NCBI RefSeq assembly: GCF_033807715.1
Contig: NC_084599.1
Span: 4,030,625-4,094,624 of the forward strand
Length of the DNA stretch: 64,000 nt
From: Cololabis saira
Taxonomy: Eukaryota; Chordata; Actinopteri; Beloniformes; Belonidae
Direction of reading: 5' to 3'
Of the stretch, positions 37,531 through 48,631 are shown in pieces. The translations under genes and the position numbers were made by a program. Each line of letters begins with the position of its first letter. The stretch's first letter is position 1. The notes beneath the pieces are model-generated. The model did not search any database, was not told the DNA's origin, and was given only the letters and a program-made list of their open reading frames with translations.

Positions 37531-38733
37531 CCCCCCCAGCAGCTGCAGGACCAGTTCTTCGTCCTCTGCCAGGGACAGACCCGTGTCCAGAACGGCATGT
37601 TCCTCCTCCAGCTGCGGTGTCGTCTTCTTCTTCTTCTTGGTGGCTATGAGGTCCTGCTCCTCGCCTCGGCTCCCTGCAGCGCTGCGCTGCCGCTTCCCCG
37701 GTGGGGTTACCTCGTCCTCCTCCTCTTCCTCCTCCTCCTCCGAGGATGAAGATGGTGCGTGGGGTCTGTCGGGGTCTGGGAGCGTGCTGGGGTCAAACTC
37801 ATCCTCGCTGTGATTGGCCAGGTAGGCCACCACCTCGTCCTCCTCGTCGTCGCTCTCCCCCGGGCCGCGGCCCCCCCTCCGGCTGGCCTCCCTGCGGGCC
37901 TCCCGCTCCTTCAGCCTCTTCTCCCGGTGCTTGGCCTTCACCCTGCGGCTGTACTCCTGCTTGTCGAACTCCTGGTCCTCGCGCTTCAGCCTCTCCCTGG
38001 CCCTGTCTACGTTGATCCCAGAAACCCCCTCCTCCTCCTCCTCCTCCTCCTCCTCCTCCCCGCCGGCCACCACCCGCTGGGCCGGCGGCCACAGCTGCAC
38101 CGCCTCTCCCTCCTCCGTGAAGCCCACTTTGGTGTTGACCTGGAACTTCCTCTTCAGGATCTTCTTGGCCTCCTTGTACTTGGTCTCTTTCTCCGTCGTC
38201 GTCGTCTTCTTCTCCGCCGGCTGCTGCTCGCCGTCCTCCGCCCCCTCGCCGCTGTCCTGCTCGCCCGCCAGGTTGAACACGTCCCTTCTTTTGACCGTCA
38301 GCAGGTCCAGGTCTCGCAGATCCTCTTCATCGCTGTCTCCCGCACCACCAAGTATCGTCCTGGACTCCTTCTGATCCGTTTCACTTCCACTTCCGTCCTC
38401 TGACTCGGAGCTTTCCTGTTCCTCGGCACGACTTCTTCCTTTCAGCTGGGCCTTAAAGTCGCTGAGCTCCTGCTCCTGCTCCTCCTCCTGCTCCCCCTCG
38501 GCTCTCTGCACCTTGCTGAGGAAGCGCACCCTGGGGGCCACGGCGAGGCCCAGGGACAGAGCGAACGGCTGCAGCTGGAGTTTGCACACGTCGAACACGT
38601 CCTTGTTCTTCATCAGGTAGACGGAGCGCAGGTAGGACATGAAGCAGCGCTGGGCGCGCTCCTTCTGCTCCTTCTCCTGCGCCAGGAAGGCCTGCAGCTT
38701 CTGCTCCACGCTCTGCACCTTCTCCGGGTTCAC
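37525..38733 (-). CDS. ddx10: ddx10 exon 3, C-terminal region
   Basis: 402 codons plus stop. Opens VNPEKVQSVEQKLQAFLAQ, then RVRFLSKVQRAEGEQ, acidic Ser/Glu blocks (including a ten-residue Glu run and a second Glu run), the basic KHREKRLKEREARRE helix and the end LSLAEDEELVLQLLGGR. The C-terminal extension is typical of DDX10/Dbp4 and is thought to aid nucleolar RNP contacts. Confidence 0.93.
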   Translation of the reverse strand: MNPEKVQSVEQKLQAFLAQEKEQKERAQRCFMSYLRSVYLMKNKDVFDVCKLQLQPFALSLGLAVAPRVRFLSKVQRAEGEQEEEQEQELSDFKAQLKGRSRAEEQESSESEDGSGSETDQKESRTILGGAGDSDEEDLRDLDLLTVKRRDVFNLAGEQDSGEGAEDGEQQPAEKKTTTTEKETKYKEAKKILKRKFQVNTKVGFTEEGEAVQLWPPAQRVVAGGEEEEEEEEEEGVSGINVDRARERLKREDQEFDKQEYSRRVKAKHREKRLKEREARREASRRGGRGPGESDDEEDEVVAYLANHSEDEFDPSTLPDPDRPHAPSSSSEEEEEEEEDEVTPPGKRQRSAAGSRGEEQDLIATKKKKKTTPQLEEEHAVLDTGLSLAEDEELVLQLLGGR

Positions 38734-41700
38734 CTGCAACAGCAAACAGCCGCTGTAAATGACCTTTAATATCAGCAGAATATTTCTATAAATGTGTTTT
38801 TATGTTTGTTTTCCCATTAACGTTCTTTAAAGCCAGGCTTTTATTTTATTTGTAATACATTAAGCAAACAGATATTTAGTGCTTTTATTTTGAAGGCAGT
38901 AGCAAAGGCTGTCGGGAGTGCTAAAGTGGAGCCTAACTGACAGAAAAAGCAGCTGGCTGATAAAGAGCACAAGGTTTGTTTTGTTTGCAAACTTTATGCC
39001 GTATTTATGTCCAGCTTGAGTTTGGTTGCCATGGTTACTCTCATGTACTGTGGAGCTGTTATTACCGACCGAGCAGCTGTGTCTGTGTGTATTTAAGTTA
39101 AACAAAACTATTTTATTTTCTTCTTCTTATGGTGTGTTTGCAGTGTGTTTAAATCCAAGGAATAAAAACATTGTGAAGCATCAGTTTGAGAGTCAACCAT
39201 CGTTCAGTCGGGGATGCTGCCGCCAGCGTTAAGCTAGGGGTTTGGGCTGCTCTCGCTCTGCAACAACCAACGTTCAGAAATCAGAAAACGTAAATACAAG
39301 ATAACCAAGCCCTCCTGACCTCAACTAACTGTTATTTCTTTGAAGATGCTGGAACCAAGATGTTTCCTGCTTTTTCTATTCACTGTCCGCTTTTTGTATA
39401 GACGGCCTGACTCATACCCCTAAAATGTTGGTGTGTGGCTAGTTAGTGCTGCGGCAGCTAGTTAGGCCTGCACCTGCTAGTTAGCGCTGCAGCCGCTAGT
39501 TAGTTAGCGCTGCAGCCGCTAGTTAGTTAGCGCTGCAGCCGCTAGTTAGTTAGCGCTGCAGCCGCTAGTTAGCCAGCGCTGCAGCCGCTAGTTAGCCCTG
39601 CAGCTGCAGCCGCTAGTTAGCCCTGCGGCCGCTAGTTAGTTAGCGCCACGGCCGCTAGTTAGTTAGCGCCGCGGCCGCTAGTTAGTTAGCGCCGCAGCTG
39701 CTAGTTAGAATTACGGACCATGACCTTTAACCCCAGGCTGATCTGGGAGCGTGACCTTTAACCTCAGGCTGACCTGAGAGCGTGACCTTTAACCCCAGGC
39801 TGATCTGAGAGCGTGACCTTTAACCTCAGGCTGATCTGAGAGCGTGACCTTTAACCCCAGGCTGATCTGAGAGTGTGACCTTTAACCCCAGGCTGACCTG
39901 AGAGCGTGACCTTTAACCCCAGGCTGATCTGGGAGCGTGACCTTTAACCCCAGGCTGATCTGGGAGCGTGACCTTAAACCTCAGGCTGATCTGGGAGCGT
40001 GACCTTTAACCCCAGGCTGATCTGGGAGCGTGACCTTTAACCCCAGGCTGATCTGGGAGCGTGACCTTTAACCTCAGGCTGATCTGAGAGCGTGACCTTT
40101 AACCCCAGGCTGATCTGAGAGCGTGACCTTTAACCCCAGGCTGATCTGGGAGCGTGACCTTTAACCCCAGGCTGATCTGAGAGCGTGACCTCTAACCCCA
40201 GGCTGATCTGAGAGCGTGACCTCTAACCCCAGGCTGATCTGAGAGCGTGACCTTTAATCCCAGTCTGATCTGAGAGCGTGACCTTTAACCTCAGGCTGAT
40301 CTGAGAGCGTGACCTTTAACCTCAGGCTGATCTGAGAGCGTGACCTTTAACCTCAGGCTGATCTGAGAGCGTGACCTTTAACCCCAGGCTGATCTGGGAG
40401 CGTGACCTTTAACCCCAGGTTGATCTGAGAGCGTGACCTTTAATCCCAGTCTGATCTGAGAGCGTGACCTTTAACCCCAGGTTGATCTGAGAGCGTGACC
40501 TTTAATCCCAGTCTGATCTGAGAGCGTGACCTTTAACCCCAGGCTGATCTGAGAGCGTGACCTTTAACCCCAGGCTGATCTGAGAGCGTGACCTTTAACC
40601 CCAGGCGGATCTGGGAGCGTGACCTTTAACCCCAGGCGGATCTGGGAGCGTGACCTCTAACCCCGTCACAGATTGAATCAGCAGTCATGTCCAGCGATGA
40701 GTCAGGCCGGTCCTCTCTGCATCACCTAATCCACTGTTTAAGGCCAGCCTGCTGGAACTGCTGCCATGCTCTGTATTATGGGATGTGCTGGGTGTTACTC
40801 TCATGAGTGCAGCTGGCCGAAAACGCGGCCCCTAACATACACGACCCATCCTACATGTGACCAGCTCCAGGTAGCTCCGGTGGGGGTTTTGGTGTTTTGG
40901 TGTCATGGTGGGCCCCCCCCCCGCTGCAGGCGATGGCCCTCTGCGCCCTTCAGCTCGGCCAATCAGAGAGCTGCTTCTGTACATCAGACTCACTTCCTGT
41001 TTCTAAATCCTCCCGTTATGTTCGTTTTGCAGCAAATCAATAATTGCATTATTGCAATGGTCCAGACCAGAGGACACTTTCCCACTAGCACCTACTTGGC
41101 TCAACTCAGCCAAGTTTCTTTTCCATAACAATTCAGCACCTGGAGCAGAAGTAGCTGCTGCTGTGACATATTTGATTGTGTATCTAAAGTAGAAGACAAC
41201 AACACTAAAGATGTAGAACCTGGAGGAGATGATAGATGTGCTGCTGGGTCTGTGGCTTGTGTTTGATATCAAGTTATGGCTGAATTCTGGTTCTGGTTAA
41301 ACCAACGCCGTAGGGTAGGCGGCTACACAGGAGTCTCTCCGTAGCCTACACCGTAGCCTGACCTGCACCTCCCAAAAAATGTAACTACGTGTCGAGGTGA
41401 CGCAGACCCAACGCAGACCAGGAGGGCTGTGATTGGTTTGCTTGAATTTCCGGTTCCGATTCGTGAAGCAGTCAGCGCTCTTTTCTTCGTGTGTGTGTGT
41501 GATTTTTTTTTTTTTGGTTGTTTTGCACAATAGTTGTCCTTATCTCTTTGATTCACTGTGACCGGAAAAACCGTAAGCGAAACAAAGTATCAACTAGTGC
41601 TCTGGGGGGGTACTGCACCGCGGAGAAAGTCTGGAGAAGTCTGAAGGGTTCACGACGGCGTCACGGCAGCAGTTACAGAAAAAGTATCTACTCGGCACGT

Positions 41701-44700
41701 TAGACCCCTAGTGGAGAAGAACCAAACCGAGGCGAGTTGAGTCAGGCTGAGTAGGTGCTAGTGGAAAAGCTCCATAACCGTGTTGGAACAGGATTGGGGT
41801 GTTTTTACGGGTGTGAATTCTCTCGGGTCCACCTGCCATGAACTGAGGATGTTCTTGGTCTCACCTGGATCTTGGTGATGGGAACCTTCTTCCCCTCCAG
41901 CTGTGCCACCATGGCCTTCTCCTCGGAGGGCAGCAGCAGCAGCAGCGCCTCGCCCCCCTCCTTGTAGCGGGCCGTGCGGCCCACCCGGTGGATGTAGGTG
42001 TCGGCGTCCTCCGGACAGTCGTACTGCAGCACCCAGTTGACGGCGGGGAAGTCCAGCCCTCTGGCCGCGACGTCCGTGGCGAACAGCACGGCCTTCTGCT
42101 TCCTGGAGAAGTCCCGGTACACCTCCACCCGCTTCATCTGCGGCTGCTTCCCGTGCAGCGCCAGCACCGGGATCCCCGGCCGGAGCCGGCAGAAGCAGCG
42201 GAACAGGTACTGCACCTCCTTGCAGCAAGCGAAGAACACGATCACCTTCTTGCTCAGGTGGCTCCGGATGAAGGAGTAGAGCGTGTTGACCTTGTGGTGC
42301 AGCTCGCACACCAGGTAGGCCTGCTCCAGCGTGGCCGGCGTGGGGAAGCGCGCCGTCTCGTGCACCCACACGTACTCCGGGTCGCGCAGGCTGAGCCGGG
42401 CCAGCTGCTCCACGGAGCGGGTCTGCGTGGCGGAGAACAGCAGCGTCTGCCGGGACCGCGGCAGGTTCTCCACGATGGCGTTGAGGGTGTCGGCGAAGCC
42501 CAGGTCCAGGATGCGGTCGGCCTCGTCCAGCACCAGCAGCTGCAGGCCGCTGGCCGTGAAGCCGGGGCTCTGGTCCATGTGCTGCAGCAGGCGGCCCGGC
42601 GTGCACACCACGATGTTGGTGCGGGAGATGCGCTCGCTCTCCGCCTGCACGTCCGTGCCGCCCACCAGCAGCGCGGCCGACAGATCGTGGTTGCAGCCCA
42701 CCTGGCGCAGCAGCGTGAAGGTCTGGTAGGCCAGCTCCCGCGTGGGCGCCAGCACCAGGGCCCCCAGCCCGTCCTCGGGGGCCCACTGCCGCCGGTACAG
42801 CGCCTCCAGCAGCGGCACCACGAAGGCCAGGGTCTTGCCGGAGCCGGTGCGGGCGGCGGCCAGCACGTCGCGGCCCTGCAGGGCCGGGGCCAGGGTCTGC
42901 CGCTGGACCCGGGTGGGCTAGATAGACAAGATAGAGAGATAGATATGTGTTTATTGTCCCTGTGGGGAGATTTGTTTGCAGCAAATTTGGCAATTTGACA
43001 AACACAGCATAAACACAGGAACAGAACAGTAACAGACACGGTGCATCCACTTGTACATGGTATTTCCAGTCAGCTGGGGGGCTATTTCCTAGAAATATTT
43101 AAAAGTTTAATGGCCTGGGGTATAAATGACTTGATTGCCCAGTTTTTAGTGAACAAGGGGGAGCAATAACGCTGAGCTGATGGCAACAGTCTAAAACTGG
43201 AGGTGAGTGGGAGCCTCTGCCTTGTTTGTTACCGTCTCTGTATCTGCTTTGGAGGCTGGTAGGGTGGTTGATGTTACTGTCCTCCTAACAGATCTCTTTT
43301 GTGCCTCAGAGTTATTCCCAAACCAGCAGATGATGCAAAAAGTTAAAACACTTTCAATAAAAGCACAGTAAAACATGTGGACCATTTTGCCATTAACATG
43401 AACCTCGGCGTGCACATACATGGACGTCATATACCTGTGTGTCTACATATAACATATATCTAACATGAATGTGGACACGTAAGATTGCTGTCTGGTTGTA
43501 TCATATGATAAAGATAATATTATTATTAGGGGGGTTTAAAAGATCTCAGTACAGACCAAAAGTTTGGACACATTTCCCCATTTGTTTGAATGAGAAGGTG
43601 TGTTGAAACTATTGGTCTGTATATATATATGTGGGGGGTTGTGCTTGATCACAAACTTAAAGGGGACCCATTATGAAAACCAGGTTTTCTCTGTCTTTAA
43701 CATATATAAAGTGGTCTCCCCTCAGCCTGCCAACTCAGAGAAGGAGGAAAGCAACCAAATTCTGCAGTGTCTGTACAGCCGCCCGGATGAGCAGTCCAGT
43801 GTGATGTGGATCTACGAGCCAATAAGATTCTGCTCCCGTCGTTATGTAACGACAGGAGCAGAGATTGGCCTCTGATGCGTGAAATCACGCCCACAACTAT
43901 AAAACCGTGTCCTAATCCAGCCTTCTGCATGCCAGCGTCCGACTATCGTAGCACTGCGTGATATCGTCTCTCTGTCCATCTCCCTCCAGCAGCTGCCACT
44001 TTATTGAGGTTTTTGTAGTGAAATGAGGAGGAATCATAGAGAAAACTTTCAACTAACTGCATCAGCCGTTCCTCATCATGACTGTTTCCTACAGCGCTTT
44101 CAACCGGCTTTCAACGCGAGCGACAGGAAGAAAATAGAAGCAGGGCGTCCGACAAATGTTCAGCTCAAAACGGTGCGCCATGTCGCTGCGTCGCTGTGTC
44201 CAGTTAGGACAGTCCAATAGAAAATAAAGACATGGAATAGATCTTGTCGCCGACGCTCGCTCGCATCGCATGCATGACACGGTGTAAAGCCTGATGTATG
44301 GATCTGCGTTACACCAATGTAGACCCTATGCCGTAGGCTACAGCGTAGGGTCTAAGTTGATTTAACGCAGAACCGTAATTCAGGCTCAACTCCGCCGGCC
44401 GGAGCTTCCTCCATGTTTTTATAGCAGTGTATCACGTCATTCAGGCAGCCAATCAGCACAGAGCCTCATTATCATAGCCCCGCCCACTCAGAATCCTGCA
44501 TAGATAATGAGGTTAGAGAATGGGAAGATAAACACATGGCTCAGAGGCTGAATTTTTCATTTATCCCTTGTGATGTCTTTGAGTCAAGGGAGGGTGAAGG
44601 GAGAAAAGAAGGAATGAAGGAAGTAAGGAAGAAAGCATGGCAGGAGGAAAGAAGGATAGAAGAATTAGGTCATTTTGACCCAAAGACAGTACAAGGGTTA

Positions 44701-45064
44701 TATAGAAAAAACCAATCAAAAGCTTGTTTTTCAGACATTCCAGGGCTGTTTAAAACCGACATTAGTTGGTGCTTGTATTCAGACTGCTCACCTGGCGGAA
44801 GCGGTTCTGCTGCAGGCCCAGCAGCGTCTTCTTGGAGATGGGGAAGTCGGAGAACTTGACTGCGGAGTCGGGTTCGATGCCCGGGTACCTGCTGACCAGC
44901 TGGCTGATGTAGTCCCGCTCCACCTGCCACTCCGGCCTTTTCCGCCCCGACACGCGCTCCCGCTTCACCCGCGCCTTGGTCCTGCTGTAGCGCTTCTTCC
45001 ACTGCTCGAAGCTCCGCACCGGGTCCGCGGGGACCGCGCTGCCCTCACCGTCCTTCTCCATCAT
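37525..45064 (-). CDS. ddx10: DEAD-box RNA helicase DDX10, complete, three coding exons
   Basis: Nucleolar ATP-dependent RNA helicase, orthologue of yeast Dbp4, which acts in 18S rRNA processing and snoRNA release during small-subunit assembly. Exons are 45064-44792, 42917-41865 and 38733-37525, all joined at phase 0 with GT/AG borders, giving 844 residues against about 875 in human. Exon 1 has DPVRSFEQWKKRYSR and the Q-motif start; exon 2 the whole helicase core; exon 3 the conserved QRCFMSYLRSVYLMK, APRVRF, AKHREKRLKEREARREA and terminal DTGLSLAEDEELVL. Identification is firm. Unlike the many-exon mammalian gene, the core is in one exon. The introns hold repeats only. Confidence 0.95.
38734..39430. 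other. ddx10 intron 2, 3' part
   Basis: No gene or clear repeat recognised apart from AT-rich stretches. Confidence 0.5.
39432..39713. repeat. 23-bp GCTAGTTAG minisatellite
   Basis: About a dozen variable copies of GCTAGTTAGTTAGCGCTGCA in ddx10 intron 2, with GC/CG and length variants. Confidence 0.9.
39716..40668. repeat. 30-bp minisatellite, about 31 copies
   Basis: The unit reads GAGCGTGACCTTTAACCCCA then GGCTGATCTG. Copies differ by a few substitutions (CTC/CCC, GGG/GAG), with local runs of identical variants. Lies in ddx10 intron 2. Confidence 0.97.
41073..41774. mobile_element. Harbinger-like MITE, copy 3
   Basis: Inverted ends CACTTTCCCACTAGCACCTA and TAGGTGCTAGTGGAAAAGC, related to the TGGCCCTTTTCCACTAGT ends of the Harbinger family here. 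TAA follows on the right. Contains a second inner pair of CCGTAGG/CCTACACCG motifs. Lies in ddx10 intron 2; 40669-41072 before it has no feature. Confidence 0.65.
41865..42917 (-). CDS. ddx10: ddx10 exon 2, complete helicase core
   Basis: A 1,053-nt exon coding 351 residues. Motifs in order: I (ARTGSGKT), Ia (PTRELAYQ), Ib (TPGRLLQH), II (DEAD in VLDEADRILDLGF), III (SAT), IV region (KKVIVFFACCKEVQYL), V (ATDVAARGLDFP), VI (HRVGRTARYKEGGE). All catalytic residues are present. Very GC-rich third positions compared with the flanks. The acceptor is TCTAG and the donor GTGAGA. Confidence 0.95.
42926..43440. mobile_element. LINE 3'-end remnant in ddx10 intron 1
   Basis: Starts with GATAGA-type simple repeats and TGTTTATTGTCCCTGTGGGG, then AAATGACTTGATTGCCC, a non-coding order frequent in fish CR1/L2-like 3' ends. 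No intact frame. Confidence 0.4.
43441..44287. other. ddx10 intron 1, repeat-like but unresolved
   Basis: Contains AAAGGGGACCCATTATGAAA at about 43661, a terminal motif of a common fish non-coding repeat, but the other end was not found. No coding sequence supported. Confidence 0.4.
44291..44393. mobile_element. small MITE with GCCTGA..TGCGTTA ends
   Basis: GCCTGATGTATGGATCTGCG on the left and CGCAGAACCGTAATTCAGGC on the right are inverted repeats 103 bp apart, with an inner inverted pair around TAGACCCTATGCCGTAGG / CTACAGCGTAGGGTCTA. The whole can fold as one hairpin. In ddx10 intron 1. Confidence 0.75.
44792..45064 (-). CDS. ddx10: ddx10 exon 1
   Basis: 91 codons from MMEKDGEGS to the Q-motif segment FSDFPISKKTLLGLQQ and RFRQ, ending at donor GTGAGC. 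Two adjacent ATGs (45064 and 45061) could start translation. The lineage-typical KRPEWQVERDYIS stretch confirms DDX10 rather than another DEAD-box protein. Confidence 0.93.
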
Positions 45065-45210
45065 TACACAGATAAATACGCACCAGAATCTACTCCCCGG
45101 TGACTTTAAACGTTAACATTTAAGCTCCGGCTTCAACAGCGTGGACAAGCAGACGTGCGGCGCTTTCCTGATGACGACATCGTCCCGCGACGGCGCTGTC
45201 CAGCTTTTTT
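45065..45210 (-). promoter_or_regulatory. ddx10 5' region, CpG-containing
   Basis: Sequence upstream of the ddx10 start, with a CpG cluster (about 45150-45205). No TATA box was recognised, as is common for housekeeping genes. Confidence 0.45.
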
Positions 45211-45469
45211 TTTTCCCTGTTTAACTTTATTGAAACACCTGAGTTGACAAACAGCAGTCGTCTACTCTAGTCTGTTAACATAATATTGTTTATGTAATAA
45301 TATGAATGTAGGTATTTTTTGTACGATAACATAGGTTTGATAATGTATGAATCATCACTCACGCATAAAAAAAACTTAATTGTTTTTCGATTAAAACAAT
45401 TAATAAGGAAAACAGAAAAAAAGGATAATACAACAATAAAAAGCAAACAAAAAAAGAACAAAATAAAAC

Positions 45470-45497
45470 AAGTAGGTACTAGTCGAAAAGGGCCATA
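45470..45497. mobile_element. isolated Harbinger-type right terminus
   Basis: TACTAGTCGAAAAGGGCCA followed by TAA matches the right inverted repeat of the Harbinger family at 32111 and 63386. The left end was not found. Confidence 0.5.
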
Positions 45498-45509
45498 AGC
45501 GTTCTGATC

Positions 45510-45513
<4 letters not shown>

Positions 45514-45544
<31 letters not shown>

Positions 45545-48500
45545 GTTTTTGTAAATTCCTTTTTTAATTTTTGTATGAATATGACGCTTTTTTTTTATTT
45601 TATTTTTTTTATGCAAATTCACGTCTAATTATAACATATAAAGAGTACAACACAAATAAAAACAAAACAAAAAGCACAACACATTACAACCAGCCAGGGG
45701 GGATGAAATTATAACAGAAAGCCAAAACATTTACATACATTTATGGTTTTGATAGCCTTTGAATTATTAGAAAACTTAATAGAGTCCAGATACTGTTTTA
45801 GTTCACAATAAAAAGTAAAAAAAGAGGGTTTTTTGCGTAAGAATTTAGATTTGTGGATGTGGAATTTTGCGAGGATAATTAACAAATTAATAATAAACGT
45901 TTCCTTTGGCTTTGTTCTAATCGTTACATGGTCAAAAACACCAAACAACACATCCTTCCAAAATAAATTTAAATCAATATCAATTCTTTCAGACACAAAA
46001 TTACACATATCACTCCAAAAAGTTTGAACAATAGGGCACAGCCAGAATAAGTGAGTCATTGTTTCCGAATTTGCAGAACAAAAAGTACAGTTTGAATCAA
46101 TATTTTTTTTGAATCTTTTTATAATGTGATCATTTGTAGGATAGAATTTATGAATTAATTTGAATGAAATTTCTTTAACTTTGTTAGTCACCAGGTATTG
46201 GTTGGGTGAGAGCCAGACCTTCTTCCAGTTAATATTTTTTACATATTTATTCCAATATGGGATCACGTATGGAACTGAGGAGATATCCCTTTTAAATAAA
46301 GTTCTAATTGTTTTATTATTTTTATTATGGTTGCAGGATAGGCAAATTTTTCCAACTGTTGTATCAATCAAGGGTAGCAAGGCTAATTGTCGGGTTTCCA
46401 TTCTAATTTGAGACTTAAATAACATGCACACTCCAGATGGGATTGCTCCAAAAACTTTTGCATAGTCTCCAGGTGCTATAGGGATATTATATTCTTCTAA
46501 GAATTCAATGTAAGAATAGAGACGACCAACCCTGTCAAACAATTGAGCCACAAATATTATGTTATTTTTAAACCAATGTTCAATAAAAAGGGATTTGTGT
46601 TTAAAGAGTATATCCTTGTTGTTCCATATAATATATTTATGGGGAGAGAAGTTGTGTTTGAAGATGAGAGACCATGATAGGAAGGCCTGGCGGTGAAATG
46701 ATGACATTTTTGTTGGGATTTTTTCAATATTGTAGTTGCATGCCAAGAAAAAATTCAGTCCACCCAGTTTCGACAGAACATAAGAGGGTATGAAATTCCA
46801 TATGGAGTGGGGATTTTTATATACATTTTTAAGCCAATTTATCTTAAATGTGTTATTTAAAGTGCAGAAATCAAGAAAATTTAGTCCTCCATTTTCATAT
46901 TCATTTAGTAGAACAGATTTTTTTACATGGTGAGTTCTATTTTTCCAAACAAAGTTGAGAAGCAGCCTGTCTATCTCTGTAATGAGTTTCTTGTCTATAT
47001 GAAGAGACAGAGAAGCATATGTAAGGCGTGATATGCCTTCTGCCTTTGAAAGTAGAACTCTACCCCTGAGAGAGAGAGATCCCGCAGCAGCCAATGGTTC
47101 AGTTTTTTTTTAGTTCTCTGAATGATAGGGTTGAAGTTCAATGACGTTCTTTTTTGTTGGTCCTTAGTAATAGTGATACCCAGGTAAACAAGTTCGTCTT
47201 TGACTGGGATATTACAGATAGAAGATTTGGAACAGTCCTTAATAGACATAATTTCGCACTTCTTGAGATTCAAATTTAGGCCAGACGCCTTGGAGAACTC
47301 ATTTATGGTATTTATTGCAATAGGGACTTGGTTTTCATTCTTAAGAAAAAGTGTTGTGTCATCTGCCAGTTGAGTAATGGTGAGCTCTCTTCCTAACAAA
47401 GTGATGCCCTGTATCTCACTTGACTTGATGTGATCCGCCAGAAGCTGAGCCACCAGTAAGAAAAGGTACGGGGAAGCTGGGCATCCTTGTCTAATTCCTC
47501 TTGAAACATCAAATCTAGGAGAAACTCCACCTGTTAGTCTAATTGCACTGTTACTTTTGTAATATAGACTCTTTATTGCTGAGAAAAAATATTTTCCAAA
47601 ACCAAATTTCTTGAGAGACTGTAAAATAAACGGATGTTCAACAGTATCAAATGCTTTATAGAAATCTACAAAAAGCATAACTCCATCATCCTCCACCAAC
47701 TCTGAATAATCTAAAATATCTAAGACAAGTCTAATATTATTTGTTATATGTCTTTTATTCGTAAAGCCTGATTGGATTTCTTCTATGATAGAGTCTAAGA
47801 CTGACCTTAATCTCCTGGCCAAAAGGAGAGCCAATATTTTGTAATCATTATTAAGCAGACAAATTGGACGCCAATTATCCAAAAATAGCTTGTCCTTGTT
47901 TGGTTTAGGAATTAAAATAGTGATTCTTTGCGTAAGTGTAGAGGGAAGACATTCGTTGTTGATACATTCTACAAAGACTTTATGCAAGAAGGGTGATAGT
48001 TCAGAGACAAAAAATTTATAAAATTCAGAAGAAAGTCCATCAGACCCTGGAGATTTATTATATTTGAGTTTATTTATGGCCTGCTGTATTTCTTGGGTAT
48101 TTATCGGCCTGTCACAGTGCTCTCGATCTTCTTCACTTATCATTTTAATCGGGAGGGATTTTAAGAAATTCTCAGCAACAGTTGGATTAAATTTAGAGCT
48201 ATACAGCTCTTTGTAGAATCCTGAACAAAAGTCTGCTATTTTACGCTGATCTTCCGTGATAATTCCATCAATGTTTAATTTACTAATGTTGTTGACGGTG
48301 AGTGATGTTTCTCTAGATTGAAAAAATAATGAGAATTTTGCTCCCCTTCTTCTAGCCATTTAGAGCGAGACCTAATAAAAGCACCCTTAGCTTTTTGGCG
48401 AAATAAATCATCCAGTTTAGTTTGTGTGTGAGATAGTTCTTTTTTTTCTTCTTCCGTCAGGGAGTCAGGGTCTTTGCTGGATAACTTGGATATGCTAGAA

Positions 48501-48555
48501 ACAATCTTTGTTTCCTCCATTTTTCTGGTTTTGTAATAGATCCATGCTTTCTCCT
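45514..48555 (-). mobile_element. L1-like LINE #3, antisense, 5'-truncated
   Basis: Poly(T) at 45514-45543 is its poly(A) tail. The body reads from about 48555 leftward: WLEEGEQNSHYFFNLEKHH, SPGSDGLSSEFYKFF, NDYKILALLLARRL, then RQGCPASPYLFLLVAQLLAD and the catalytic LADD (QLADDTTLF), and a C-terminal region with FWLCPIVQTFWSDMC. The endonuclease is missing. A frameshift near 47000-47095 separates the RT from the C-terminal domain. It adjoins the Harbinger Myb-like ORF and probably removed that element's left end. Confidence 0.88.
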
Positions 48556-48631
48556 CTCAAAACAGCAACAATGGCAGCCCAGAAGTGTGTTCCGTGGTCC
48601 GACTCCGAGGTGCAGACCTTCCTCAACCTGG

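Noticed and set aside
37701..38403. Plus-strand frames opposite ddx10 exon 3
   Set aside because: They are complements of the Glu/Ser-rich coding region with no motif of their own.
41988..43050. Long open frames opposite or out of frame with ddx10 exon 2
   Set aside because: They are shadows caused by high GC at third positions; only the minus frame with all helicase motifs is coding.
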